A stretch of DNA of 64,000 bases from Mycobacterium sp. SMC-8. Lineage in GTDB: Bacteria; Actinomycetota; Actinomycetes; Mycobacteriales; Mycobacteriaceae. A program made the translations under genes and the position numbers. Within the stretch, counting starts at the first letter, position 1; each line of letters begins with the position of its first letter. The DNA lies in contig NZ_CP079865.1 of assembly GCF_025263565.1 (NCBI RefSeq), forward strand, positions 558,001 through 622,000. The letters are read 5' to 3'. A model generated the notes under the pieces. It searched no databases. It had not been told where the DNA came from and saw only the letters and a program-made list of their open reading frames with translations. Positions 56,063-64,000 of this stretch are shown piece after piece.

Positions 56063-56653
56063 TCAACCACCCGGCGCGGGGGCCAGTGACTTGAGCTGGC
56101 GGTCGACGTAGGCGCGCATCTCGTCGTGGCCGAGCGTGACCCCGACCGCACTCTCGTTACACAGGCTCCGGGCGATCTGGGCGATCAGCATCGAGACCAC
56201 CACCGGTGGATGTTGCTGCAGGTCAACACCGTTGGCGCGCAGCGCGACCGTGACGGCGGCAGTCTCGATGTCACGCACCCGCTCGGCGTAGGCACGCAAT
56301 TCGACCCGAATCGCCTTGCGGTGGTTGGCCAGCGCCATGAACTCGGTGTTCAGCGCGGTCCTGCTGGCGTCGCTGTTGATCAGCCACAGTGCGCGCAGCG
56401 GATCATTGTTGGCCAAGGCGGCGCGCATGTGTTCCAGCGAGCTCTCCGCGCCCGCTCGCAGTACCTCGACATACAGGTCGTCCATGGTCGGGAAGTAGTA
56501 GTAGACCAGCGCCTGTTTGACGCCGGCCTCGGCGGCCACCCGGCGCGAGGTCGCTGCGGCATATCCCTCGTCGCGCATGATCTTTGCCGTCGCCTCGATC
56601 AAGCGCGCCCGTGCGCTGACGTCCCCGCCGCGGGCCTTGGCTGCAGCCGGCAT
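56063..56653 (-). CDS. TetR-family regulator
   Basis: This 196-residue protein has the helix-turn-helix RRVAAEAGVKQALVYYYFPTMDDL at about residues 37-60. The ATG at 56653 is chosen because an earlier in-frame ATG (56716) overlaps the probable -10 box TAGAAT (56715-56720, minus strand) and would precede the transcription start. It is divergent from a P450 gene and upstream of the SDR. The palindromes at 56021 and 56726 suggest it controls both. Confidence 0.85.
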   Translation of the reverse strand: MPAAAKARGGDVSARARLIEATAKIMRDEGYAAATSRRVAAEAGVKQALVYYYFPTMDDLYVEVLRAGAESSLEHMRAALANNDPLRALWLINSDASRTALNTEFMALANHRKAIRVELRAYAERVRDIETAAVTVALRANGVDLQQHPPVVVSMLIAQIARSLCNESAVGVTLGHDEMRAYVDRQLKSLAPAPGG

Positions 56654-56725
56654 CAGCGGGCTCTCGCACACGCGCCGCTTGACCGTGTGTCGAGCACCGT
56701 GGTAAGCATGGCGCATTCTAGCAGT

Positions 56726-56741
56726 CTGATCGATCGATCAG
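56726..56741. promoter_or_regulatory. perfect 16-bp palindrome (candidate TetR operator)
   Basis: CTGATCGATCGATCAG lies in the divergent gap between the TetR gene and the P450, next to a TAGAAT -10 box (56715-56720) for the TetR side. It is 24 bp upstream of the P450 ATG. A related 16-mer at 56021-56036 supports a regulatory role. Confidence 0.6.
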
Positions 56742-56765
56742 GCAAGCGAAAGGACGGCTGCCCAA

Positions 56766-58058
56766 ATGACCGACCTCGCATCGGCGGACTTCTTCTCCGA
56801 CTACGCGCTCAGCCAGGACCCCTATGCCTACTGGGATCATCTGCGCGAGCAGAATCCGGTCTACCGCGAACCGCACTACGGCGTCGTCGCCGTCACCGGT
56901 TACCAGGAAGTGCTGGCAGCGTTCAAGGACCACGGCTCGTTCTCCGCGGTCAACGCGATCGGCGGACCGTTCCCGCCGCTGCCGTTCACCCCCGAGGGTG
57001 ACGACATCACCGAGCAGATCGAGGCACACCGCCACCTGTTCCCGATCCACGAGCACATGGTGGTGATGGACCCGCCCGCCCACGAGCGGGCCCGATCGTT
57101 GCTCAACAAGTTGCTCACGCCGCGGCGCCTCAAGGAGAACGAGGACTACATGTGGCGTCTGGTCGACAGCCAGATCGACCGCGTGATGGACCCGGATTCC
57201 GCCCAGGGACGCTGTGAGTTCCTGTCCGAGTACGCCAAACCCTTTGCCACGTCGGCGATCATCGACCTGCTCGGTGTCCCGGAGGAGGACCGGCCGGAGT
57301 TCCTGGCCGCGCTGGGTGCCGAGCAGCCGGACGGGGCAAGGGTGGGCGCCCTGGACGGGGAGCCGGTGGGATCGGATCCGCTGCAGTATCTTGACGACAA
57401 GTTCGCGGGGTACCTCGCCGAGCGTCGCCGCGAGCCACGCGGGGACGTGTTGTCGGGCATGGCGACGGCGGTGTACCCGGACGGTTCGATACCGGAGCTC
57501 ATCGAGGTCGTCAAGCCGGCCACGTTCCTGTTCGCCGCGGGGCAGGAGACCGTGACCAAACTGCTCAGCGCAGCCGTCAAGACACTGGCCGAACAGCCGG
57601 AGTACCAACAAACTCTGCGCCGGCACCCGGACCGCATACCGACGTTCATCGAAGAGTCGCTGCGGATGCACTCTCCGACCAAGGTCGACTTCCGGCTGGT
57701 CCGCAAGACCACCACGCTCGGCGGCGTGCATTTGAAGGCGGGCACGATCGTCATGCTGTGCCTCGGCGCGGCGAACCGCGACCCGCGCAAATTCGAGGAT
57801 CCGCACAAGTTCCGCCCGGACCGCAAGAACGTTCGCGAGCACATCGCGTTCGGTCGTGGCATCCACACCTGCGCGGGCGCCCCGCTGGCCCGGGTCGAGG
57901 GACAGATCACCGTCCGCCGGTGGCTGGACCGCACCAGTGAGATCCACCTCGACGAATCGGCCCACGGGCCCGCCGGGGCGCATCACTTCGCCTACGATCC
58001 CACCTTCCTGCTGAGGGGGCTGACCGAGCTGCAGATCGAATTCACCGCTGCCCGATGA
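56766..58058 (+). CDS. cytochrome P450 (subfamily not assigned)
   Basis: This 430-residue P450 has AGQETVTKL in the I-helix (Gln-Glu-Thr instead of the common acidic-Thr pair), EESLRMHSP for ExxR and FGRGIHTCAGAPLARVEG with the heme Cys. It does not match CYP51, CYP123, CYP126 or CYP125 signatures. ATG at 56766 follows AAAGGA. It overlaps the next SDR by ATGA and is probably controlled by the divergent TetR. The substrate is unknown. Confidence 0.9.
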   Translation: MTDLASADFFSDYALSQDPYAYWDHLREQNPVYREPHYGVVAVTGYQEVLAAFKDHGSFSAVNAIGGPFPPLPFTPEGDDITEQIEAHRHLFPIHEHMVVMDPPAHERARSLLNKLLTPRRLKENEDYMWRLVDSQIDRVMDPDSAQGRCEFLSEYAKPFATSAIIDLLGVPEEDRPEFLAALGAEQPDGARVGALDGEPVGSDPLQYLDDKFAGYLAERRREPRGDVLSGMATAVYPDGSIPELIEVVKPATFLFAAGQETVTKLLSAAVKTLAEQPEYQQTLRRHPDRIPTFIEESLRMHSPTKVDFRLVRKTTTLGGVHLKAGTIVMLCLGAANRDPRKFEDPHKFRPDRKNVREHIAFGRGIHTCAGAPLARVEGQITVRRWLDRTSEIHLDESAHGPAGAHHFAYDPTFLLRGLTELQIEFTAAR

Positions 58059-58813
58059 CATCTCGACGGGTGCTCATCACCGGCGCGGGCCAAGGCATCG
58101 GACGCGGTCTTGCCCTCGCATTCGGCCGCGCCGGGGCCGAGGTGCTCGTCAACGACCTCCAACGGGAGCGCAGCGAACAGGTGGCCGGTGAGCTCCGCGC
58201 CGCGGGCGGCTCTGGTACGCCGGTCCCGTTCGACGTCTGCGACTACGCGTCGGTGACCGCCGCGATTGCCGAGGCCGGACCGGTGGACGTGCTGATCAAC
58301 AACGCGGGCAACGCCGGCGCCGAAGGGTTCGGCGGCCGGGCCAGGTTCGCCGAGACACAGCCGGCCGACTGGGAGTCCTTTCTGCGCGTCAACCTCTACG
58401 GCGTCCTGCACTGTGCCCGGGCGGTCCTGCCGTCGATGATCGCGAACACGTGGGGCCGGATCCTCACGGTCGTCTCCGACGCCGGGCGCACCGGCGACCC
58501 CGGTGGCGCCGTCTACGGCGCCGCGAAGGCCGGGGCCGCCGGGCTCACCCGGTCGCTGGCGCTGGAGAACGGTCGGTTCAACATCACCGCCAACAACATC
58601 TCGCTCGGGACGATGCGGACCCCGATGACCGAACCGCTGCAGGCCGAGCCTGATTCGCCTCAGGCCAAGGAGATTCTGCGCAACTACGCCATCCGACGTC
58701 CGGGCGTTCCGGAGGACGTCACCGAGTTGGCGCTGCTGCTGGCGAGCGACCACGGGTCGTGGATCACCGGTCAGACCATCTGCGTCAACGGCGGGTACTC
58801 ATTCGGGCTGTGA
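58055..58813 (+). CDS. SDR-family oxidoreductase
   Basis: This 252-residue classical SDR has TGAGQGIGRGLALAFG near residue 9, NNAGNAG, catalytic Ser in TVVSDAGR and YGAAKAG for YxxxK. It ends in [13 protein letters not shown] at 58055 overlaps the P450 stop, so the two are translated together and it may oxidise the hydroxylated product. Its 3' end overlaps the convergent acyl-CoA ligase by 15 bp. Confidence 0.92.
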   Translation: MTSRRVLITGAGQGIGRGLALAFGRAGAEVLVNDLQRERSEQVAGELRAAGGSGTPVPFDVCDYASVTAAIAEAGPVDVLINNAGNAGAEGFGGRARFAETQPADWESFLRVNLYGVLHCARAVLPSMIANTWGRILTVVSDAGRTGDPGGAVYGAAKAGAAGLTRSLALENGRFNITANNISLGTMRTPMTEPLQAEPDSPQAKEILRNYAIRRPGVPEDVTELALLLASDHGSWITGQTICVNGGYSFGL

Positions 58814-60448
58814 CCGCTGACGATCGCGGTATTGCTCACGCAGTTTGACCTTGAGCACCTTGCCGGTCGCAGTGTGCGGCAGCTCGTCGACGAACACCAC
58901 GTCGTCGGGCAGCCACCACTTCGCGACCTCACCGGACAGAAACTTCAGAACGTCATCACGAGTGGCGTTGTGGCCCTTGCGCAGTACCGCGATGAGTAGC
59001 GGCCGCTCCTGCCACTTGGGGTGCGGCACACCGATGACGGCCGCCTCGGCGATCGCGGGATGGCCCATCGCGGCGTTCTCCAGGTCGATCGAGCTGACCC
59101 ACTCGCCGCCGGATTTGATGACGTCCTTGGTGCGGTCCACCAGTTGCAGATAACCGTCGGGGTCGATCGTCGCGACGTCACCGGTCGGGAAGAACCCCTC
59201 GGCGTCGAGCTTCTCACCGCCCTCACCCTTGAAGTAGCCGCTGGCGATCCACGGGCCGCGGACGAACACTTCACCGAAAGCCTTTCCGTCCCAGGGCAGG
59301 CGATTACCCGACTCGTCGACGATCTTGAGTTCCACCCCGAACACACCCCGGCCCTGCTTGAGCTTGACCTTGTGCTGCTCCTGGGCGCTCAGCGCGGCGT
59401 GCTTGGGCAGCAGCCGGCCGACCACGCAGATCGGACTGGTTTCGGTCATCCCCCACCCCTGACCGCCTTCGGCCCCGAGGTCGTCCTCGATGCGTTCCAG
59501 CATCGACTGCGACAGCGCCGATCCGCCGATCCCGGCCCACTCGAGTTTCAGTTCGCGCGGGTCGATCTCGGGATGCTCGTCGAGGTAGGAGAAGAACATC
59601 AGCCACACCGTCGGCACGCCCTGCATGATGGTGACTGCTTCGTCGCGCATCAGTCGGTACACGCTCTCGCCGTCCAGGTGCGGCCCGGGCAACACCAGCT
59701 TGGCGCCGACCATCGCCGCCGAGTACGGGGTGCCCCACGCGTTGGCGTGGAACATCGGGACGACGAGCAACAAGGTGGTCCCGCTGTTGATGTCGAAGGT
59801 GTCGCGCGACAACGACAGCATCGCGTGCAGCACCGTCGAACGATGGGAGTACAGAACACCTTTCGGGTTTCCGGTGGTGCCGGAGGTGTAGCACAGCGAC
59901 GAGGCGGTGCGTTCGTCGAACTCCGGCCAGTCGTAGTGGGTGGACTGCTTGCCGACCAGCTCGTCCCAGCAGAGCACCCGCCCGGCGGGGATATGCGCAA
60001 GCTCGGGCATGTGGTCGCGGTCGGTCATCACCACGTATGTCTGGACAGTGGTCAGCTCGGCGGCCAACTTGTCGACCAGCGGCGCGAACGTGATGTCGAA
60101 GAACAACACCCGGTCCTCGGCGTGGTTGACGATGTAGACGATCTGCTCGGCGAACAGCCGCGGGTTGACGGTATGCATCACCGCACCGGATCCCGAGACA
60201 CCGAAATACAGCGCGAGGTGACGGTCACTGTTCCACGCCAGCGTCGCCACGCGGTCACCCGCTTCGATGCCGAGCTCGCCGAGCGCGTTGGCGACCTGTT
60301 TCGAGCGCTCGTTGACGCCACGCCACGTGGTGCGCCGCACCGGCCCCTCCGGTAGCCGCGACACCACCTCGGTGTCACCGTGAAATGCCGCCGCGTGCTC
60401 GATCAGCGAGGAGATCATCAAAGGCCGGTCCTGCATCAATCCGAACAT
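58799..60448 (-). CDS. long-chain fatty-acid-CoA ligase-like (FadD-type)
   Basis: This 549-residue AMP-binding ligase has the P-loop-like [15 protein letters not shown], the gate/linker region GWGMTETSP, the adenylate motif [34 protein letters not shown] and the C-terminal Lys region [13 protein letters not shown]. It activates a fatty or side-chain acid to CoA ester. The N-terminus [19 protein letters not shown] resembles short/medium chain FadD. ATG at 60448 has a TAGCCT -10 box (60455-60460) 6 nt upstream, indicating a leaderless mRNA. It converges with the P450/SDR pair. Confidence 0.94.
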   Translation of the reverse strand: MFGLMQDRPLMISSLIEHAAAFHGDTEVVSRLPEGPVRRTTWRGVNERSKQVANALGELGIEAGDRVATLAWNSDRHLALYFGVSGSGAVMHTVNPRLFAEQIVYIVNHAEDRVLFFDITFAPLVDKLAAELTTVQTYVVMTDRDHMPELAHIPAGRVLCWDELVGKQSTHYDWPEFDERTASSLCYTSGTTGNPKGVLYSHRSTVLHAMLSLSRDTFDINSGTTLLLVVPMFHANAWGTPYSAAMVGAKLVLPGPHLDGESVYRLMRDEAVTIMQGVPTVWLMFFSYLDEHPEIDPRELKLEWAGIGGSALSQSMLERIEDDLGAEGGQGWGMTETSPICVVGRLLPKHAALSAQEQHKVKLKQGRGVFGVELKIVDESGNRLPWDGKAFGEVFVRGPWIASGYFKGEGGEKLDAEGFFPTGDVATIDPDGYLQLVDRTKDVIKSGGEWVSSIDLENAAMGHPAIAEAAVIGVPHPKWQERPLLIAVLRKGHNATRDDVLKFLSGEVAKWWLPDDVVFVDELPHTATGKVLKVKLREQYRDRQRSQPE

Positions 60449-60535
60449 CTGGCCAGGCTAGAGCGGATCGGGTGCGCAGGGGCGCTTCTTCCGGCACTGT
60501 TGCGTGCCGAATCCGCCGACTGGAATGCTCGACGC

Positions 60536-60940
60536 ATGGCGACCGTCTTCACCAAGATCATCAACCGCGAACTGCCCGGACGATTCGTCTACGAGGACGA
60601 CGACATCGTGGCGTTCCTGACGATCCAGCCGATGACGCAGGGCCACACGCTGGTGGTGCCACGCGAGGAGATCGACAACTGGCAGGATGTCGAGCCGGCG
60701 AAGTTCGCCCGCGTGATGGAGGTGTCGCAGCTGATCGGCAAGGCGGTCTGCAAGGCGTTCGACACGGAACGCTCGGGGGTCATCATCGCGGGACTGGAGG
60801 TGCCGCACCTGCACGTGCACGTATTCCCGGCCCGCAACCTGTCGGACTTCGGCTTCGCCAACGTCGATCAGAACCCGTCGCCGGAGTCGCTGGACGAGGC
60901 TCAGGCCAAGATCAAGGCCGCGCTAGCCGACCTGCGCTGA
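60536..60940 (+). CDS. HIT-family nucleotide-binding protein (Rv0759c-like)
   Basis: This 134-residue histidine-triad protein has the motif HLHVHVFPA (His-x-His-x-His) near residue 86 and the N-terminal [19 protein letters not shown], resembling HINT-type purine-nucleoside phosphoramidases. It corresponds to Rv0759c. ATG at 60536 begins MATVFTKI. It converges with phoR, overlapping its 3' end by 18 bp. No link to PhoPR is known. Confidence 0.92.
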   Translation: MATVFTKIINRELPGRFVYEDDDIVAFLTIQPMTQGHTLVVPREEIDNWQDVEPAKFARVMEVSQLIGKAVCKAFDTERSGVIIAGLEVPHLHVHVFPARNLSDFGFANVDQNPSPESLDEAQAKIKAALADLR

Positions 60941-62428
60941 ACTGGCCGGCACCGCCGACTCGGCGTCAGGGCCGGCGTCAGCGAACCGCGGCAACGTCAC
61001 CCGGAACCGCGAGCCCTGGCCCGGGGCGGTGGTCACGCTGACCCGGCCGCCGTGCGCATAGACCAGCGAGTCGACGATCGACAGCCCCAGACCGGTGCCG
61101 CCGCTGGCACGCGTCCGTGACGAGTCGGCGCGGTAGAAGCGTTCGAAAACGCGCTGAGCGTCCTCCGGGCGCATACCGGGACCCTCGTCGCAGACCTCCA
61201 GGACGGCGACGTCGCCCTCGGTTCCCACCCGCACCGTGACCGCCGCCGACTCAGGGGTGTGCTGCAGCGCGTTGGCAACCAGGTTGGACAGCACCTGACG
61301 GAGCCGCGGCTCGTCGCCGAGCACCTCGGGCGTGCCGGGGCCGTCGAACACCTCCATCCGGATGCTGCGCCTCGGTGCGATCGACTGCGCGTCGTGCACC
61401 GCGTCGGTGGCCAACGCCAGCAGGTCGACCCGATGCTGGTCGAGCGGGCGCTGCGCGTCGAGGCGCGCCAGCAGCAGCAGGTCCTCCACGAGCAGGCCCA
61501 TGCGGCGTGACTCGCTCTCGATGCGGCTCATCAGCATCTCGACGTCGCGAGCGGCGCCCTGCCGGTACAGCTCGGCGAAGCCACGGATGGTCGTCAGCGG
61601 GGTGCGCAGTTCATGGCTGGCGTCGGTGATGAAACGCCGCATCCGCTCCTCGGAGCTACGCGCCTGCTCGGCAGAGGATTCCGAGGACGCCATCGCGCGC
61701 TGGATTTGAGCGAGCATCCCGTTGAGCGCCGACGACAATCGGCCCACCTCGGTGCGCGGATCGCGTTCGGGGACACGGCGATCCAGCTGGCCGGAGGCGA
61801 TCGCCGCAGCGGTCTTCTCCACTTCGGACAGCGGGCGCAGGCTGCGGTGTACGACGGCGTAGCCGGCGATGCCGAGCACCAGCAGCACCGCTGTTCCGAT
61901 GCCGAGCTGGGTGTAGACCAGCGACCGCATGGTGGACTTCACGTCGGACAGGTCGATGGCCACCGTGGTGAGCTCGCCGCGCAGACCACGCACCGTCATC
62001 GCGCGCCATTGCACATCGGAGTGGTCGACGGAGCCTACGGTGACCGGCACCGGTCCCACATCGTTGTCGGCGGGCAGCGCCGGTTCGTGATCGCGGTCAT
62101 TGACGGCCATCCAGATGTGTCCGTCGGGATCGATGCCGCGGACGAAGAAGTCCGACGGCGGCCGTGCCGGGTTGGGATCCTCGACGGTGACGGTGGGAAG
62201 CCTACGCGGCACCTGCGCCCACCCGCGGGACGCGTCGAGCAGGGTGTCGTCGACGCGGTTCATCAAGCTGTGCTGCATGATCGTGGTCACCGCGATCCCT
62301 GAGGCCAGCAGACCGCACGCCACCAGCAGCAGTGTGGCGGCGACAAGGCCTACACGAAGCGGAATGCCTCTCCTGAACCGACCCGGCACACCACCATTGT
62401 TCAGGGTCGAGCGCCTAACGCCATCCAC
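60923..62428 (-). CDS. phoR: sensor histidine kinase PhoR
   Basis: This transmembrane kinase of up to 501 residues pairs with PhoP. Transmembrane helices are at about residues 25-48 and 172-194, flanking an extracytoplasmic sensor of about 120 residues; then HAMP, a dimerisation domain with phospho-acceptor His272 in [13 protein letters not shown], and an ATPase domain with [15 protein letters not shown] and [11 protein letters not shown] at 62428 lies in the last copy of the 32-bp repeat; a later in-frame GTG is possible. It is encoded downstream of phoP, separated by the repeat array. Confidence 0.95.
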   Translation of the reverse strand: MDGVRRSTLNNGGVPGRFRRGIPLRVGLVAATLLLVACGLLASGIAVTTIMQHSLMNRVDDTLLDASRGWAQVPRRLPTVTVEDPNPARPPSDFFVRGIDPDGHIWMAVNDRDHEPALPADNDVGPVPVTVGSVDHSDVQWRAMTVRGLRGELTTVAIDLSDVKSTMRSLVYTQLGIGTAVLLVLGIAGYAVVHRSLRPLSEVEKTAAAIASGQLDRRVPERDPRTEVGRLSSALNGMLAQIQRAMASSESSAEQARSSEERMRRFITDASHELRTPLTTIRGFAELYRQGAARDVEMLMSRIESESRRMGLLVEDLLLLARLDAQRPLDQHRVDLLALATDAVHDAQSIAPRRSIRMEVFDGPGTPEVLGDEPRLRQVLSNLVANALQHTPESAAVTVRVGTEGDVAVLEVCDEGPGMRPEDAQRVFERFYRADSSRTRASGGTGLGLSIVDSLVYAHGGRVSVTTAPGQGSRFRVTLPRFADAGPDAESAVPASSAQVG

Positions 62429-62546
62429 GGCTCTTCGCGCAAGCGCTCATCTCAACCCACGGCTCTTCCCGCAAGCGCTCATCTCAACCCACGGCTCTTC
62501 CCGCAAGCGCTCATCTCAACCCACGGCTCTTCGCGCAAGCGCTCAT
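62419..62546 (-). repeat. MIRU-like 32-bp repeat between phoP and phoR
   Basis: Four copies begin with ATG at 62546, 62514, 62482 and 62450, all starting ATGAGCGCTTGCG and encoding M-S-A-C-[AG]-K-S-R-G-L-R (last copy ending W-R). The first ATG overlaps the phoP stop and each mini-ORF stop overlaps the next ATG by 4 bases. The last mini-ORF ends at 62415 and contains the phoR GTG in another frame. The layout resembles MIRUs of the senX3-regX3 locus. Confidence 0.9.
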
Positions 62547-63253
62547 CGCGGTTCCCGGAGGACATAGCCCACACCCCTGAGCGTGTGCAGCAGGCGCTTG
62601 TCGCCGGTGTCGATCTTGCGACGCAGATAGGACACATAGGACTCCACGACGTTGACGTCGCCGCCGAAGTCATAGCGCCACACGTGGTCGAGAATCTTGG
62701 GCTTCGACAACACCGTGCCGGCGTTGATGATGAAGTAGCGCAGCAAGGTGAACTCGGTCGGCGACAGCGACACCGGTTCGCCGGCCTTCCATACCTCGTG
62801 GGTGTCCTCGTCGAGTTCGATGTCGGCGAACGTGAGCCGGGACGTGCGGGGCTCGTCGTGGCCGCGGCCGGACCGGCGCAGGATCACCCGCAGCCGGGCC
62901 ACCACCTCTTCGAGGCTGAACGGTTTGGTCACGTAGTCGTCGCCGCCCAGGGTCAGACCTGCGATCTTGTCCTGAAGCGAGTCGCGCGCCGTCAGGAACA
63001 GCGCCGGGGCGTCGATGCCGTCGGCGCGCAGCCGTCGCAGCAGACCGAAACCGTCCATCCCCGGCATCATCACGTCGAGGATGATCGCGTCCGGATGCAC
63101 TTCCCGCGCTTTGTCCAGGGCTGCGGGGCCGTTGGACGCGGTGTGCACCTCGAACCCTTGGAATTTCAGACTCACCGAGAGCAGTTCGACGATGTTCGCT
63201 TCGTCGTCGACCACCAGAACGCGAGCCTCTGGGACGTTCTCCGGTACCGGCAT
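62543..63253 (-). CDS. phoP: response regulator PhoP
   Basis: This 236-residue OmpR/PhoB-family regulator has an N-terminal receiver with phospho-acceptor Asp60 in DAIILDVMMPGMDGFG and the switch Lys in GDDYVTKPFSLEEV. The C-terminal winged helix (SLSPTEFTLLRYFIINAGTVL and NVVESYVSYLRRKID) is nearly identical in pattern to M. tuberculosis PhoP, and its end LREPR is the same. ATG at 63253 fits a GAGGG site 8 nt upstream; ATG at 63259 is an alternative. Upstream lies a PhoP-box-like direct repeat. Confidence 0.97.
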   Translation of the reverse strand: MPVPENVPEARVLVVDDEANIVELLSVSLKFQGFEVHTASNGPAALDKAREVHPDAIILDVMMPGMDGFGLLRRLRADGIDAPALFLTARDSLQDKIAGLTLGGDDYVTKPFSLEEVVARLRVILRRSGRGHDEPRTSRLTFADIELDEDTHEVWKAGEPVSLSPTEFTLLRYFIINAGTVLSKPKILDHVWRYDFGGDVNVVESYVSYLRRKIDTGDKRLLHTLRGVGYVLREPR

Positions 63254-63304
63254 GGCCATAGCCCTCAACTGTCCACCGATTCGCTTGAAATGTACTGCCC
63301 GCTG

Positions 63305-63322
63305 GCTGTGCACTTCCTGTGA
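63305..63322. promoter_or_regulatory. candidate PhoP box (direct repeat)
   Basis: GCTGTGC-ACTT-CCTGTGA is a direct repeat of 7-bp half-sites with a 4-bp spacer. It matches 12 of 14 bases of the known PhoP consensus TCACAGC-N4-TCACAGC on the opposite strand. It lies 52 bp upstream of phoP and 33 bp upstream of the divergent gene at 63355, so autoregulation and control of both are possible. Confidence 0.6.
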
Positions 63323-63342
63323 GTTTGTGCTTGCGCGGTCCA

Positions 63343-63348
63343 TAGACT
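63343..63348 (+). promoter_or_regulatory. -10 box of leaderless gene divergent from phoP
   Basis: TAGACT then GGGCGG (6 nt) then ATG at 63355. The PhoP-box-like repeat ends 20 bp upstream of this -10 box, overlapping the -35 position. Confidence 0.5.
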
Positions 63349-63354
63349 GGGCGG

Positions 63355-64000
63355 ATGAACCTCGGCAAATCCCTGACGGATCTCGCGTTTACACCGGTGC
63401 GCGCAGGGCTGGCCGTCGCTGAAGCCGGCCTGGGCATGGCCAGCGGCGCGTTGGACATCGCCAACCGCACGCTCGGCGAGTCCAAGGACGGGGTCCGGCG
63501 GGAGCCGACGTCATTCGCGTCCATGCTCGGCGTGCAAGACGCCGTCGAGCGCGCCAACCGGCTGGCCCGGTTGATGGACGAGGACCAGCCGCTCGGCCGC
63601 GCGCTCGCCCCTGACGGCCCGATCGACCGGCTGTTGCGTCCCGGTGGGGTGGTGGACCGGCTCACCGCGCCGGGCGGCGCGCTCGACCGGCTGACTCAGG
63701 AGGAGGGCGGGCTGATGCACACCCTCGAACCGGGTGGGCTGGTGGACCAGCTGCTGGCCGAGGATGGCCTCATCGACCGGCTGCTGGCCGAGGACGGCGT
63801 CGCCGACAGGCTGTTCGCCGAGGGCGGAGTGGTCGACACGCTCACCGCGCGCAACGGCCCGCTGGAGCAGCTGGCCGCCGTCGCCGACACCCTCAACCGG
63901 CTCGCCCCCGGGCTGGAGGCACTCGAGCCGACGATCGAGGCGCTGCGCGAGGCCGTCATTGTGCTCAGCCAGGTGGTCAACCCCCTGAGTAACATCGCCG
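63355..64000 (+). CDS. repeat-containing protein of unknown function (Rv0756c-like), cut by window end
   Basis: The ORF is open from ATG 63355 to the last base (215 codons seen) and lacks a stop, so it is truncated by the window. After MNLGKSLTDLAFTPVRAGLA it has about nine imperfect 11-residue repeats (residues about 80-185) of type G-[GL]-[LV]-[VI]-D-[RQ]-L-[LT]-A-E-[DG], such as GGLVDQLLAEDG and DGLIDRLLAEDG. These suggest an amphipathic helical or solenoid-like structure. It is divergent from phoP, like Rv0756c. Function is unknown. Confidence 0.85.
   Translation, partial: MNLGKSLTDLAFTPVRAGLAVAEAGLGMASGALDIANRTLGESKDGVRREPTSFASMLGVQDAVERANRLARLMDEDQPLGRALAPDGPIDRLLRPGGVVDRLTAPGGALDRLTQEEGGLMHTLEPGGLVDQLLAEDGLIDRLLAEDGVADRLFAEGGVVDTLTARNGPLEQLAAVADTLNRLAPGLEALEPTIEALREAVIVLSQVVNPLSNIA

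Noticed and set aside
62419..62546. Possible CRISPR array
   Set aside because: Units are contiguous 32-bp tandem copies with no unique spacers and no cas genes nearby.

Overview
The window is high-GC actinobacterial DNA from a mycobacterium, most likely an environmental, rapidly growing Mycolicibacterium-type species. Gene content and order match the Rv0756c-Rv0816c region of M. tuberculosis closely: phoP/phoR, HIT protein, adhB, cyp51, cyp123, aldA, purD, purB, cyp126, purC, ptrB, purS/Q, encapsulin/DyP, pepC, purL, purF, purM, pabC and cysA2. I worked from recalled family and synteny knowledge, with no database search.

Layout. 0-2.3 kb: sulfur operon (thioredoxin-like gene, poly-cysteine leader peptide, DUF4395, cysA2, sseC). 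2.5-4.8 kb: small secreted and lipid-anchored proteins, a nitrobindin-like protein and a solute-binding lipoprotein. 5-9.7 kb: pabC, ygfZ, DUF3073, purM, an atypical SDR. 9.8-12.5 kb: purF, an SCP-like gene and a frameshifted CPBP protease. 12.5-14.1 kb: an IS1380-family insertion with a CTAG duplication, placed exactly at the stop/start overlap of two genes. 14.1-24 kb: a membrane hydrolase, purL, VOC protein, M18 aminopeptidase, the DyP peroxidase-encapsulin pair, purQ, purS. 24-31 kb: flavoprotein, DUF2334, glutathione peroxidase, TetR, ptrB, purC. 31-40.7 kb: DUF1707, cyp126-purB, the fused nuclease/alarmone synthetase relZ, a broken amino-acid permease, TetR plus esterase, purD. 40.8-60.4 kb: a catabolic and P450 block with four further P450s (CYP125-like, cyp123, cyp51, one unassigned), TetR regulators, SDRs, aldehyde and alcohol dehydrogenases, ferredoxin and an acyl-CoA ligase. 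60.5-64 kb: HIT protein, phoR, phoP and the start of a divergent repeat protein.

How it works together. Eight purine-biosynthesis genes (purM, F, L, Q, S, C, B, D) are interleaved with unrelated genes rather than forming one operon; most have a TAnnnT -10 box 6-8 nt before the start codon, which predicts leaderless mRNAs. The cyp123-SDR-cyp51-ferredoxin-SnoaL chain is tightly coupled and looks like a sterol or lipid oxidation module, with adhB and an isomerase-like gene downstream. A nearby SDR has features of mycofactocin-coupled enzymes. Several TetR genes have candidate palindromic operators beside them.

Most notable non-gene features. (1) 32-bp repeats between phoP and phoR and between an SDR and a hydroxyisobutyrate dehydrogenase-like gene, each encoding a chain of tiny overlapping ORFs beginning M-S-A-C, which resemble MIRUs. 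(2) Other short tandem repeats at gene ends. (3) Long inverted repeats between convergent genes. (4) A strong unassigned hairpin in the pabC/solute-binding-protein gap. No tRNA, rRNA or CRISPR array was seen, and no stretch longer than about 280 bp outside the IS lacks a gene.
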